Below are positions 1 to 8,032 of a stretch of 62,070 nt of DNA, one piece after another (within the stretch, counting starts at the first letter, position 1; the number at the start of each line of letters is the position of its first letter). Source of the stretch: Prevotella sp. UBA2739 (lineage in GTDB: Bacteria; Bacteroidota; Bacteroidia; Bacteroidales; Bacteroidaceae). Below the pieces are notes generated by a model that was not told where the DNA came from, made no database searches, and saw only the letters and a list, made by a program, of their open reading frames with translations. Location of the stretch: positions 1 to 62,070 of the forward strand of contig DEJV01000034.1 of the NCBI GenBank assembly GCA_002353525.1. The letters run 5' to 3'. Made by a program: the position numbers and the translations under genes.

Positions 1-134
1 TTACGTCGAACTCACGTTAATTAGCCTGGCGGCTTGAAAGTGGGAAACAAACGAGCCTCATGTGCACAAAATATGTCCACTAATTATCTTGATAAGAAAT
101 AAAGGGAGAGGAGGAATTGAAAAGAAGGAGAAGT
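1..134. other. left-edge non-coding stretch
   Basis: I see no gene here. The stretch lies downstream of the tRNA on the minus strand and contains a purine-rich run (AAAGGGAGAGGAGG) near 100-115. A neighbouring gene may end just outside the window. Confidence 0.4.
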
Positions 135-209
135 AGGGACGATCGGGCTCGAACCGATGACCTCTGCAATGTGACTGCAGCGCTCTAAACCAACTGGGCT
201 ACGCCCCTG
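135..209 (-). tRNA. tRNA-Val (anticodon CAC)
   Basis: The reverse strand folds as a standard cloverleaf. The 7-bp acceptor stem AGGGGCG/CGTCCCT has one G-T pair. The D arm holds AGTTGGTTTA, the anticodon stem is CTGCA/TGCAG with loop GTCACAT, and the T arm is ATCGG-TTCGAGC-CCGAT. The anticodon CAC reads the valine codon GUG. CCA is not encoded and must be added after transcription. Loop position 32 is G, which is uncommon. A consensus promoter lies about 30 bp upstream. Confidence 0.9.
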
Positions 210-239
210 TCTTCGTCTTTTCGCTTTGAAAACCGGTTG

Positions 240-271
240 CAAAAGTAATCACTTTTTCTGAAATCAGCAAA
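240..271 (-). promoter_or_regulatory. promoter of tRNA-Val
   Basis: On the minus strand TTTG (268-271) is followed after exactly 20 bases by TACTTTTG (240-247), matching the Bacteroidetes housekeeping consensus TTTG-N19..21-TAnnTTTG. Transcription would start near 234, about 25 bases before the tRNA 5' end. Confidence 0.65.
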
Positions 272-365
272 ATATTTCCCTATTATTTTCAGTTTATTTG
301 CTTTTTTAAGTCAAAAAAGGGTACTCTCGTAGGAATAGCGTGGGTATATACAAACGTGTAGACAC

Positions 366-403
366 AAAAAAGGTACTAATCTCACGACCAGTACCCCTTT
401 AAA
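366..403 (-). terminator. intrinsic terminator of candidate small RNA
   Basis: Read on the minus strand, AAAGGGGTACT and AGTACC form a stem around a 12-base loop, followed by TTTTTT. The AAA/TTT flanks extend the stem, so it could also stop transcription coming from the other strand. Confidence 0.55.
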
Positions 404-485
404 ACTACTACTTACTAAATTAACTCAAGTTTCTAATAATAATTAACGACTCTTCGCCAAAAAAATGTTACTACTTACTATTTGT
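366..485 (-). ncRNA. candidate small RNA, about 120 nt
   Basis: No credible reading frame lies here, yet there is a perfect -7 element (TAACTTTG, 490-497) and an intrinsic terminator (366-403) on the same strand, bounding about 120 nt. The 12-mer TAGTAAGTAGTA occurs twice within it, each time followed by a T-rich stretch. It lies between the regulator gene and tRNA-Val, both also on the minus strand, so it could instead be a processed 3' fragment. No -33 TTTG is visible, which lowers confidence. I do not recognise it as a known RNA family. Confidence 0.35.
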
Positions 486-489
486 GCTG

Positions 490-497
490 CAAAGTTA
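490..497 (-). promoter_or_regulatory. -7 element upstream of candidate small RNA
   Basis: TAACTTTG on the minus strand matches TAnnTTTG exactly. The expected -33 position has only a T-rich stretch with no TTTG. Confidence 0.4.
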
Positions 498-635
498 TAT
501 CTTTTTACAGATTTCCGTTATGAAAAAACGCTCAATCTTTTGCATTTTGCGCTCTTTTTCAATTCCAGAATTTGTATTTTGCGCACAAATATCAAGTAAA
601 ATGTTCTGATATTCAGTGTTCTACAAATCCAAAAG

Positions 636-3377
636 TCACTTTACGCGCTTTCTGTATTGCGTAGGTGTCTGATGGGTTGTTTGTTTAAAAATTCTACTGA
701 AATAAGCGACGTCTTCAAACCCGCATTTCATGGCCACCTCGCCAATAGGCATGGCCGCACAGCTGTCGAGCAGCCGTTTGGCTTTGGCTATGCGCAGTTG
801 CGTGATATAGGCGGTGGTGTTGCATCCGGTAATGGCCAGCATTTTGCGGTTCAGCTGCACGCGGCTCATGTTGAGTTTCGAGGCGATGGTCTCTACGTCC
901 TGGCGGTTTTGCGTGAGCTGGGCATTCACCACATCCACAAATTTGTTGAGGAAATCGCGGTCGGCATTGGCCAGATTGGCATATCCGTCGTTTTCATCGG
1001 CCAGCGGACTGGCATATTTCCGTCTGAGCAGTTGCCGCTGTTCCAGCAGTTTGTTCACGCGGATGTTCAGCTCGTCGGTGTTGAAAGGCTTCACCAGATA
1101 GGCGTCGGCACCGGCCTGCAGGCCCTCCAGGTGGGCGTTTTCGGTGTTTTTGGCCGTGATTACGATGATGGGGATATGGTTCAGCACGTCGGATGTGCGC
1201 ACCTTGCGGCACAGTTCTATGCCGTCCATCACGGGCATCATGATGTCGGTGATGATGAGGTCGGGCATCAGGTCTTTGGCCTTTTCCACGCCTTCGGCAC
1301 CGTCTTTGGCATAGTAGATGGCAAAGCGGTCGGCCAGCGTAGAGCCAATATAGTGGGCCACCTCGGCGTTATCTTCTACTATCAGTATCTTGATAATCTC
1401 GTCGGTGGGGTTGTAGGTGCTGTCGCTCAGCTCGGTGTCGTCGGCCACAAAGAGCGACGACATGTCTAGGTGGGTGATGGCCTTCCACGGCTGGTTGCCG
1501 TGTTTCAGTGGCAGCATCACGGTGAACGTAGAGCCTTTGCCCAGCTGGCTCTCCACGCTGACGTGTCCTTCCATGGCGTCGACCACCATCTTGATGAGCG
1601 ACAGGCCGATGCCCGTACCGATGTTCAGGCTGTCGTCGGCAGCCTGATAGAAGGGTTCGAAGATGTGCGGCAGCGCCTCGGCCGAGATGCCGCGGCCCGT
1701 GTCGAACACCTTTATTTTCAGTTCGTTGCCCACCGACTCCACTGTCACGTTTACCTTGCCGTAATTATTGGTATACTTCACGGCGTTGGTGATGAGGTTG
1801 CTCATGATTTTATTGATGTAGTCGGGCACGAAGTCCATCTCGATGTTTTGTTCCTGGTGGGTGTAGGAGAGTTCGATGTGTTTGTGCTGGGCATACTCGC
1901 GGTAGTTCTCCATAATCATCTGTATGTAGCTCACGATGTTGCCCGTGTGCCAGTCGGGAGTGCCTACGGCCGACCGCACCTTCGACATGTCGAGCAGCTG
2001 GTTGATGAGTTGCAGCAGGCTGTTGCCCTGTCGCACAATCATCTTTGCCGACGAGTGAATCTGCTCTATTTCGGTGGGTTTGCCCTTTTGTATCTGGTCG
2101 CCCAGTCCCAGTATGACGGTCAGCGGCGTGCGAAATTCGTGGGTGATGTTGGTGAAGAAGCTCTGCTTCGTGTCTTCCATGTTTTGCAGCATGCGCAGTT
2201 TCCTCATGCGGGTGCGGATGGCATACCACATGAAGGCGATGATGACCGTGGCCAGCACGAACAGCACGATGAGCATGGCGTTGACAATGCGCTTCGACTG
2301 CCGTCCTATCTCGTAGTTCTCGCGCAGGATGTCCATCTCGCGTTTCTGGCGGTCGCGCTCCAGCGTGATGCGCATGTCCTGAATGCGGTTCAGTTTCGAC
2401 ATGTCCAGCAGGCTGTCCTGCAGCCTTTCCGACCGTGTGAAGTGGCTGAGGGCCTGTTTGTAGTTGCCCTCTTTTTCGAATATTTGGTAGTATAGCCTGT
2501 GAATATCGGCCAGGTGCTCCTTCGAGTTGATGCGCTCGGCCACGGCCGATGCGCGGTCCAGATAGGCTTTCGATGTGGCCAGGTCACCCTTCCGGTTGTT
2601 GAATCGGGCCAGTTCGAGGCACGACTCCAGCCAGTGCCACTGGTCGCCGGTGCGCTTCATAATCTCCATCGAGGTGGTATATTCGTCCAGGGCCTTGTCC
2701 ATATCGCCCTCTTTCTCGTAGAGATTGCCGAAGTGGCGGTGGCACAGCGCCAGTCCGATGTCCGACTTGGCCTCGGTGTTTTTCTCGTACGACAGCCGGT
2801 AGTAGAGCCATGCCGAGTCGCGCTTGCCGTTTCTCTCCATGATGTGGCCGATGTTGGCATAGTTGATGGCCTGTCCCAGGGCGCTGCCCAGCTGCGTCTC
2901 TCCCTGCAGGGCCATGCGCAGCACGCTGTCGGCGGCATGGTCGTTGTTCAGCGACATGAAGACGTTGCCCAGTCCGTTGAGCGATGTCACGCGGTTCTTG
3001 CGGGCCACATAGCTGGTGTCGTCGCTATAGCTGTTGGCATAGTAGAGTGCCCGCTGGTGATATTGCGAGGCCTCGTCCAGGATGCCCAGCCGGCGGAAGT
3101 TGGTGCCTATCTGGTTCAGAGCCTGCACGATGCTCACCGTGTCTTTCAGCCGCTCGGCAATCTCGAGCTCCTTCTTATGATAGTCTATCGACTTCTCAAA
3201 CTTGCTTTCCTCACGGCATTTGCGCCCCAGGTTGTTATACTCCTTGATGGTTTGCGCCAGCGTCTCGCGCTCTTCTTCGGTGATGTCGGTGCTGGCATGC
3301 TTGTGGCACGAGCACACTGCCGCCAGGCAGCATGCTCCCACGATGAGGCGCCATGATGAGAACCGTGGTGATATCAT
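636..3377 (-). CDS. hybrid two-component system sensor/regulator with TPR sensor
   Basis: This single-chain sensor and transcription factor has 913 residues. A signal sequence (1-24, ending in two cysteines) leads into a TPR-like helical region (about 35-330), a short coiled coil and one membrane segment (363-387). The histidine kinase follows: HisKA around H413 in THEFRTPL, and a HATPase with the GTGIGLSL box near 587-594. A receiver domain (662-770, phospho-acceptor D711) and a C-terminal AraC-type DNA-binding domain (about 815-913) complete it. Most polysaccharide-utilisation hybrid regulators carry a beta-propeller sensor of over 700 residues; this one has TPRs instead. It begins 20 bases after ruvB with no promoter of its own visible, so it is probably co-transcribed. 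No SusC/SusD genes adjoin it, and its ligand and targets cannot be told. Confidence 0.93.
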   Translation of the reverse strand: MISPRFSSWRLIVGACCLAAVCSCHKHASTDITEEERETLAQTIKEYNNLGRKCREESKFEKSIDYHKKELEIAERLKDTVSIVQALNQIGTNFRRLGILDEASQYHQRALYYANSYSDDTSYVARKNRVTSLNGLGNVFMSLNNDHAADSVLRMALQGETQLGSALGQAINYANIGHIMERNGKRDSAWLYYRLSYEKNTEAKSDIGLALCHRHFGNLYEKEGDMDKALDEYTTSMEIMKRTGDQWHWLESCLELARFNNRKGDLATSKAYLDRASAVAERINSKEHLADIHRLYYQIFEKEGNYKQALSHFTRSERLQDSLLDMSKLNRIQDMRITLERDRQKREMDILRENYEIGRQSKRIVNAMLIVLFVLATVIIAFMWYAIRTRMRKLRMLQNMEDTKQSFFTNITHEFRTPLTVILGLGDQIQKGKPTEIEQIHSSAKMIVRQGNSLLQLINQLLDMSKVRSAVGTPDWHTGNIVSYIQMIMENYREYAQHKHIELSYTHQEQNIEMDFVPDYINKIMSNLITNAVKYTNNYGKVNVTVESVGNELKIKVFDTGRGISAEALPHIFEPFYQAADDSLNIGTGIGLSLIKMVVDAMEGHVSVESQLGKGSTFTVMLPLKHGNQPWKAITHLDMSSLFVADDTELSDSTYNPTDEIIKILIVEDNAEVAHYIGSTLADRFAIYYAKDGAEGVEKAKDLMPDLIITDIMMPVMDGIELCRKVRTSDVLNHIPIIVITAKNTENAHLEGLQAGADAYLVKPFNTDELNIRVNKLLEQRQLLRRKYASPLADENDGYANLANADRDFLNKFVDVVNAQLTQNRQDVETIASKLNMSRVQLNRKMLAITGCNTTAYITQLRIAKAKRLLDSCAAMPIGEVAMKCGFEDVAYFSRIFKQTTHQTPTQYRKRVK

Positions 3378-3397
3378 ATCTCGCAGTGTGTGGTTTT

Positions 3398-4435
3398 TCA
3401 GTCGTCAAACAGTCCGGGCGACATGATGTTGCCCTTGTAGGGGTTGCGCCCAAAGTGGCGGTAGGCCAGTTCTGTGGCCATGCGCCCGCGGGGTGTACGT
3501 TTGATGAATCCCTCCATGATGAGGAACGGTTCGTACACCTCTTCCACCGTACCGCTGTCCTCGCCGATGGCCGTGGCGATGGTGGAGATACCCACCGGTC
3601 CGCCCTGGAACTTGTCGATGATGGTGAGCAGTATCTTGTTGTCGATCTCGTCCAGTCCGTACTGGTCAATGTTCAGCGCCGTCAGCGCCACTTTGGCTAT
3701 CTGCATGTCAATGCGTCCGTTGCCCTTCACCTGGGCAAAGTCGCGCACGCGGCGCAGCAGCGCGTTGGCAATACGGGGCGTACCGCGGCTGCGGCGGGCA
3801 ATTTCCATGGCGGCATCGTCGGCGATGGGCACCTTCAGGATGCTGGCCGAGCGGCGGATAATCTTCTGCAGCGTCTCGGGCTCATAGTATTCCAGGTGCA
3901 TGTTGATGCCGAAACGGGCGCGCAACGGTGCCGTGAGCAGTCCGCTGCGGGTGGTAGCTCCTACGAGCGTGAACGGGTTCAGGTCTATCTGGATGGAGCG
4001 TGCCGACGGTCCTTTGTCTATCATGATGTCGATGCGGTAGTCCTCCATGGCCGAGTAGAGATACTCTTCCACCACGGGCGAGAGCCGGTGAATCTCGTCG
4101 ATGAACAGCACGTCGTTAGGTTCCAGCGACGTCAGGATGCCCGCCAGGTCGCCCGGCTTGTCGAGCACCGGTCCGCTGGTAATCTTAAATCCCACGCCCA
4201 GTTCGTTGGCAATGATGTTCGAGAGCGTGGTCTTGCCCAGTCCGGGAGGGCCGTGCAGCAGGGTGTGGTCGAGCGGTTCGCCACGATATTTAGCCGCCTC
4301 AACAAACACTTCAAGGTTTTCCACCACCTTCATCTGACCGCTGAAGTCGCCGAAGCGCAGCGGTCGGAGGGCGTTTTCGAATTCCTTTTCAGACGATGAG
4401 ATGCGTTCTTGTCGGATGTCGAAATTGTCTTCCAT
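3398..4435 (-). CDS. ruvB: Holliday junction branch migration helicase RuvB
   Basis: RuvB is the AAA+ hexameric motor that, with RuvA, drives branch migration of Holliday junctions for RuvC to cut. Visible are Walker A GPPGLGKT (62-69), Walker B with DEIH (about 112-115), the sensor stretch GATTRSG and the C-terminal winged helix. The 345-residue length is typical. I start at the ATG giving MEDNFDIRQ: the longer frame starts with TTG at 4450, only a few bases from the expected transcription start set by the -7 element at 4461-4468. The hybrid regulator follows 20 bases later on the same strand. Confidence 0.97.
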   Translation of the reverse strand: MEDNFDIRQERISSSEKEFENALRPLRFGDFSGQMKVVENLEVFVEAAKYRGEPLDHTLLHGPPGLGKTTLSNIIANELGVGFKITSGPVLDKPGDLAGILTSLEPNDVLFIDEIHRLSPVVEEYLYSAMEDYRIDIMIDKGPSARSIQIDLNPFTLVGATTRSGLLTAPLRARFGINMHLEYYEPETLQKIIRRSASILKVPIADDAAMEIARRSRGTPRIANALLRRVRDFAQVKGNGRIDMQIAKVALTALNIDQYGLDEIDNKILLTIIDKFQGGPVGISTIATAIGEDSGTVEEVYEPFLIMEGFIKRTPRGRMATELAYRHFGRNPYKGNIMSPGLFDD

Positions 4436-4460
4436 GCAACAATCATTCAATTAGTTGTTG

Positions 4461-4468
4461 CAAAGTTA
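4461..4468 (-). promoter_or_regulatory. -7 element of ruvB
   Basis: TAACTTTG on the minus strand matches TAnnTTTG; transcription would begin near 4455, about 20 bases before the ruvB ATG. No clear -33 TTTG is seen. The 23-bp palindromic array begins about 75 bases upstream. Confidence 0.5.
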
Positions 4469-4541
4469 ATCATTTATTTTCAATTTTTGGAAGAAAAACC
4501 AATCTTTTCTGTGCGCTTGTTTGAAGTGAAAAAATCGTGAG

Positions 4542-4679
4542 TTGCCATTTGCTAACAAATTAGACTGCGATTTGTTATGAAATTAAGGTGCGATTTCTTA
4601 AGAAATTGGGATGCGATTTGTTAACAAATTGAAGTGTAATTTGCTAACAAATGAGAGTGTAATTTGATAACAACTGAAA
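4542..4679. repeat. six tandem 23-bp palindromic repeats
   Basis: Six head-to-tail 23-bp units start at 4542, 4565, 4588, 4611, 4634 and 4657. Each carries a dyad of the form ATTTG-NTAA-CAAAT; units 2 and 6 are imperfect. In unit 3 both arms changed together to ATTTC and GAAAT, keeping the symmetry. The array sits between the peptidase terminator and the ruvB promoter. Spacing of about two helical turns puts all dyads on one DNA face, as expected for binding sites of a dimer, but that role is inference. Confidence 0.85.
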
Positions 4680-4721
4680 AAACAACCCGGCATGAGGCAT
4701 TTTTTGAGCTCTCATGCCGGG
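4676..4721 (-). terminator. intrinsic terminator of the C10 peptidase gene
   Basis: On the minus strand CCCGGCATGAG pairs with CTCATGCCGGG across a 14-base loop, and TTGTTTTTT follows. It lies about 110 bases after the peptidase stop codon and its T-run touches the end of the 23-bp array. Confidence 0.75.
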
Positions 4722-4829
4722 TCGTTCATATAGGTAGCGCCGTGTTATCGACATCATCATTCTGCCCTCTCGGCGCATCATTTTTTCAGTTGTCTGTGCA
4801 TCATTCTGCCCTTTCGGCAGCTGGCGGTC

Positions 4830-7703
4830 TTACTTGCTTACCACCACTTTCTTTCCGCCAACGATATATACTCCGGCGGGCAGTCCCTGCAGGCTGGTAG
4901 CGCCCGAGCGCACCTTCTGACCAGAAAGTGTGTAGATGTCCATGGGTTTGTCGTCGGCAAAGATGTCGTCGATGGCCGTTGGGTTCTTCTCAATCTCGAT
5001 GCCGAAAATCTTCAGTGTGCCGTCAGTTCCGTTGGCGCGCCGCATGCCCTTGGCCTGCTGTGCGGCCTTCGTGCTGCCGTAGATGTATACATAGGTTTCT
5101 TCCGTCACGTTGTAGGGGATGGTTTTCGTCGTTTTTTCTTCTGCTATCACCTCTGTGGGCGTATTATTGCCTATTTTCACTTTCAGCACCATGTTGCCGC
5201 TAGTTAGAACTTCAACTTTTATATTTCCGCTGCCCTTTGCCACCTTGAACACGATACCCGTGAACTGATCTTTGAAGTCTTCGCCAAACACATCCTTACC
5301 CTCCAGGTTGCTCATGGTCTCATCAGATACAGGTTTGTTCAATACGATACAGTGCTCATCCGGATTAAATTCACCGTTGCCGCTGCTGATGTTGTAGAGA
5401 ATGTTGCCCACCACATTGCCGTCGAGGTTGGTGTCGGTGTTGATTTGGGTGCCTATATCGATGGTAGTGCCGTTGTCTATCGGATCAAGATCTTCCATCT
5501 CAATGATGTTTTTGATGTTCTTCCATCCATCCGCAGCTTCATACAATTCTTTTGTACCAGCAGGAACATAAAGGTTTTCAAGTGCTGTTTCCGTAAATGT
5601 ATCACTGGCTATGGCTATAGGGGATTTCATTTTTACCTTTAGTGTCTTTAATTTCAGACAGGCATAAAAAGCATATACGTCAAGCTTAGTTAATGTAGAA
5701 GGGAGAGTTACCTCTTTAAGATAGAAACTATTATTGAATGCATCCTTTTCTATTGTAACAATTCCTTCTGGCACAACAAATTTCTCAAAACTCAAATTGC
5801 AAAAAGCCCCCTCTCCTATGTGCTTTGCATAGGATGGTATTTCTGAGTAGTTGCATCCTATTGAAATGCAGTTAGTAGCAGATTCAATAATGCAGTTCCC
5901 CTCAGCATGATAATAAGGACTGCCTTCCTCAACGTCGAGGGTTCTTAAAGACGTACAACCAAGAAAAGGATTTCCAAATGAGCCACATGCCATATTCCCA
6001 CCCACCTCTTTCACACTAGCAGGTAATATAACAGATACCAAATTGTGACACAAAAAGGCCTGGCCAATTATCCGGGTTACGCTTTCTGGTATTACACAAG
6101 ATGTCGGATCTCGTTCATAACCAGGTGGAACTATCGATGTTATGCCAGTTCCTGTAAACGCATTGTAAGTAATCTCAGTAACTCCATCAGGGATTACTAT
6201 AGAAGTTAAGGAACCACACCCCATAAAAGCTTGATAATCTATTTGTTTCACTCCTAATGGAATTTCAGCAGACTCCATTTTACTGCAGTAATGAAAAGCA
6301 TCATGACCGATGGAGGTTATTGTTTGTGGCATAATGACCTTCTGTATTGCACCACAGTTATAAAAAGCACAAGAGCCAATAGATATTACCTTATAGCCGT
6401 TTACGTATTCTGGAATAGTTACAATTCCAGTAGTTGCTGGGTCGATTGCGGGTGCATAACTGTCATTCCCCTTCACCTTACAAGTCTTATCTTCGACACT
6501 GATAATCTCAAATGACATATCAACCCCTTCTGTTGTTTGAGTAACAATCAAATCACCATCATTATCTCCATCTGGATTAATGTCAATACTTCTTTTTATT
6601 CCTACTACACATACAGGATATCTGTTGTATCCTTCACCAATGTTATTAGGGTCAACCAAGGACAAAAGGAAATAGCCGTTTTTCTCACCATTCCAACCCC
6701 AATTTATATGAAAGTAGTCATCTGTGTCATAGCCATCAACAACAAAAGCATGACCCTGGCCAGAGATGTTCTGACCTCCAAGGCAAATGGGGCGACCACT
6801 GGCAAGCTCATTATAAACAATCTGTATAAGTTGGCTCAAAGAGTATTCCCATGACCTCAATATCTTTGCTGTTGAAGCATAATCAAAATATTCTTTCAAA
6901 GAAAAAGCAATATCATCCACACTTGAACCACTGCCATTCATATTATAGTCCATCTTAAGTGCAGTGCCACACATTAGCATCAGTTTCGCAACAGCATCTT
7001 TCTGTTCCTGGGTCTCTGATCCAGAATTGTATTTGGGCAGGATATTATTCCAATCAATGCTGGAGACAGGTATGGAACTAATAGGTAAACTCAATGTCTC
7101 GGTGTTGTATCCAGGAATCTCTTTTGTGGTTGTGTTTGGCCATCGATAATAATACATGATTTGAGCCATTGCAGTAGCAACACATCCTGTTACAGTCTGT
7201 TGACTTTCATATTCTGGACAGAAAAGATTATATGGTGAGTTCTGCCCCCATGCCGTTTCGTCTAACAGTGGAGCTATTGAAGCCCTAGTCTGTGTAGTAA
7301 GATTGGATTTTATCCCAGAATGATTTCTCAAGCAAGCAATTTGGTTGGCATATTCTTGCAACCATGAGCGCATATTTTCTGGTATATTAGCATCAAATCT
7401 GCCAGTCTCGCTGTATCCAAGAATTGAGGGTGTACATTCATCACCACTAACAATGATATATCCGCCGTTAGCCTCGTCGTTAAAGATGTAGAATTCGTCG
7501 CGTTCATTGGCAAGCTTCAACTGTGGAGCCTTGCGAGGAGCCTTTCTCATTTTAGAGTTGGAGCCCATAGACTTCTGGATAAAAGCAATGGCTTTTTCTT
7601 GGGCAGCCTCCTTAGTAACCTGCTGGGCAGACAGATGAAGGGTGCTCGTCCAAACAGCAATGACCAAGCTTAGGGTAGGAATTAACTTTTTCATCGTATT
7701 CAT
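4830..7703 (-). CDS. secreted C10 (streptopain-type) cysteine peptidase with BspA-like leucine-rich repeats
   Basis: This 957-residue secreted protein starts with a signal peptide (about 1-26, ending LSAQ) and a propeptide (about 27-145). The C10 peptidase domain follows, with nucleophile C174 in VTGCVATAMAQ and H318 in GHAFVVDGY; the later HINWGWNG stretch is also typical. An acidic DxDxDGD linker near 375-385 leads to leucine-rich repeats of the BspA/LRR_5 type (about 420-740). A C-terminal tail (925-957) with YTLSGQKV and LPAGVYIV resembles Bacteroidetes surface or secretion tails. The protease may be anchored or directed to protein targets by its LRRs. Parts are AT-richer than the neighbours, which may hint at recent acquisition. 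It has its own promoter and terminator. A true Por sorting signal is uncertain. Confidence 0.9.
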   Translation of the reverse strand: MNTMKKLIPTLSLVIAVWTSTLHLSAQQVTKEAAQEKAIAFIQKSMGSNSKMRKAPRKAPQLKLANERDEFYIFNDEANGGYIIVSGDECTPSILGYSETGRFDANIPENMRSWLQEYANQIACLRNHSGIKSNLTTQTRASIAPLLDETAWGQNSPYNLFCPEYESQQTVTGCVATAMAQIMYYYRWPNTTTKEIPGYNTETLSLPISSIPVSSIDWNNILPKYNSGSETQEQKDAVAKLMLMCGTALKMDYNMNGSGSSVDDIAFSLKEYFDYASTAKILRSWEYSLSQLIQIVYNELASGRPICLGGQNISGQGHAFVVDGYDTDDYFHINWGWNGEKNGYFLLSLVDPNNIGEGYNRYPVCVVGIKRSIDINPDGDNDGDLIVTQTTEGVDMSFEIISVEDKTCKVKGNDSYAPAIDPATTGIVTIPEYVNGYKVISIGSCAFYNCGAIQKVIMPQTITSIGHDAFHYCSKMESAEIPLGVKQIDYQAFMGCGSLTSIVIPDGVTEITYNAFTGTGITSIVPPGYERDPTSCVIPESVTRIIGQAFLCHNLVSVILPASVKEVGGNMACGSFGNPFLGCTSLRTLDVEEGSPYYHAEGNCIIESATNCISIGCNYSEIPSYAKHIGEGAFCNLSFEKFVVPEGIVTIEKDAFNNSFYLKEVTLPSTLTKLDVYAFYACLKLKTLKVKMKSPIAIASDTFTETALENLYVPAGTKELYEAADGWKNIKNIIEMEDLDPIDNGTTIDIGTQINTDTNLDGNVVGNILYNISSGNGEFNPDEHCIVLNKPVSDETMSNLEGKDVFGEDFKDQFTGIVFKVAKGSGNIKVEVLTSGNMVLKVKIGNNTPTEVIAEEKTTKTIPYNVTEETYVYIYGSTKAAQQAKGMRRANGTDGTLKIFGIEIEKNPTAIDDIFADDKPMDIYTLSGQKVRSGATSLQGLPAGVYIVGGKKVVVSK

Positions 7704-7772
7704 GGTTTGTTTTGTTTTTCCGATTGTTTAGTTAGATAAGTATTTCCCTGCCTTTTCTTTGCAATTGATATA

Positions 7773-7806
7773 CAAACTATAAGGCATGGGGGAATATTGC
7801 GACAAA
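7773..7806 (-). promoter_or_regulatory. promoter of the C10 peptidase gene
   Basis: On the minus strand TTTG (7803-7806) is followed after 21 bases by TATAGTTTG (7773-7781), a near match to TAnnTTTG with one extra base. The untranslated leader would be about 60 bases. Confidence 0.45.
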
Positions 7807-7976
7807 GATAATGAAAAAACTCGAAACGGCCAAGTGGCAGAAGAAGAAATTTAATGGTTTGGATAACGGATTCTCGGAAATGAAAAGAAAAGCAAGCTTT
7901 CATTTTGTATTTCGCTCGTTTTTTTGTACCTTTAAATAAGTTACTCCGTCTCGGCAGAAAAAATAAACGAGTTTAT

Positions 7977-8007
7977 TTTGTTTTGCGCTCAACTTTTCGT
8001 AACTTTG
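7977..8007 (+). promoter_or_regulatory. promoter of the DEAD-box helicase gene
   Basis: TTTG (7977-7980), a 19-base spacer, then TAACTTTG (8000-8007): an exact Bacteroidetes promoter. The expected start near 8012 leaves a leader of about 20 bases before the TTG start codon. Confidence 0.75.
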
Positions 8008-8032
8008 CACCCGCATTAAGAAGATATAGAAT

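Noticed and set aside
210..635. known housekeeping RNA (6S, tmRNA, SRP or RNase P)
   Set aside because: None of the conserved elements of those RNAs are visible, and the candidate transcript of about 120 nt is too short for tmRNA or RNase P.
1470..2495. long plus-strand reading frame of 341 codons
   Set aside because: It lies fully antisense to the hybrid regulator, whose domains are complete, and shows no protein family pattern; it is a codon-bias shadow.
4542..4679. CRISPR or iteron origin of replication
   Set aside because: No spacers exist, and no replication initiator gene is nearby; the neighbours are ruvB and a peptidase.
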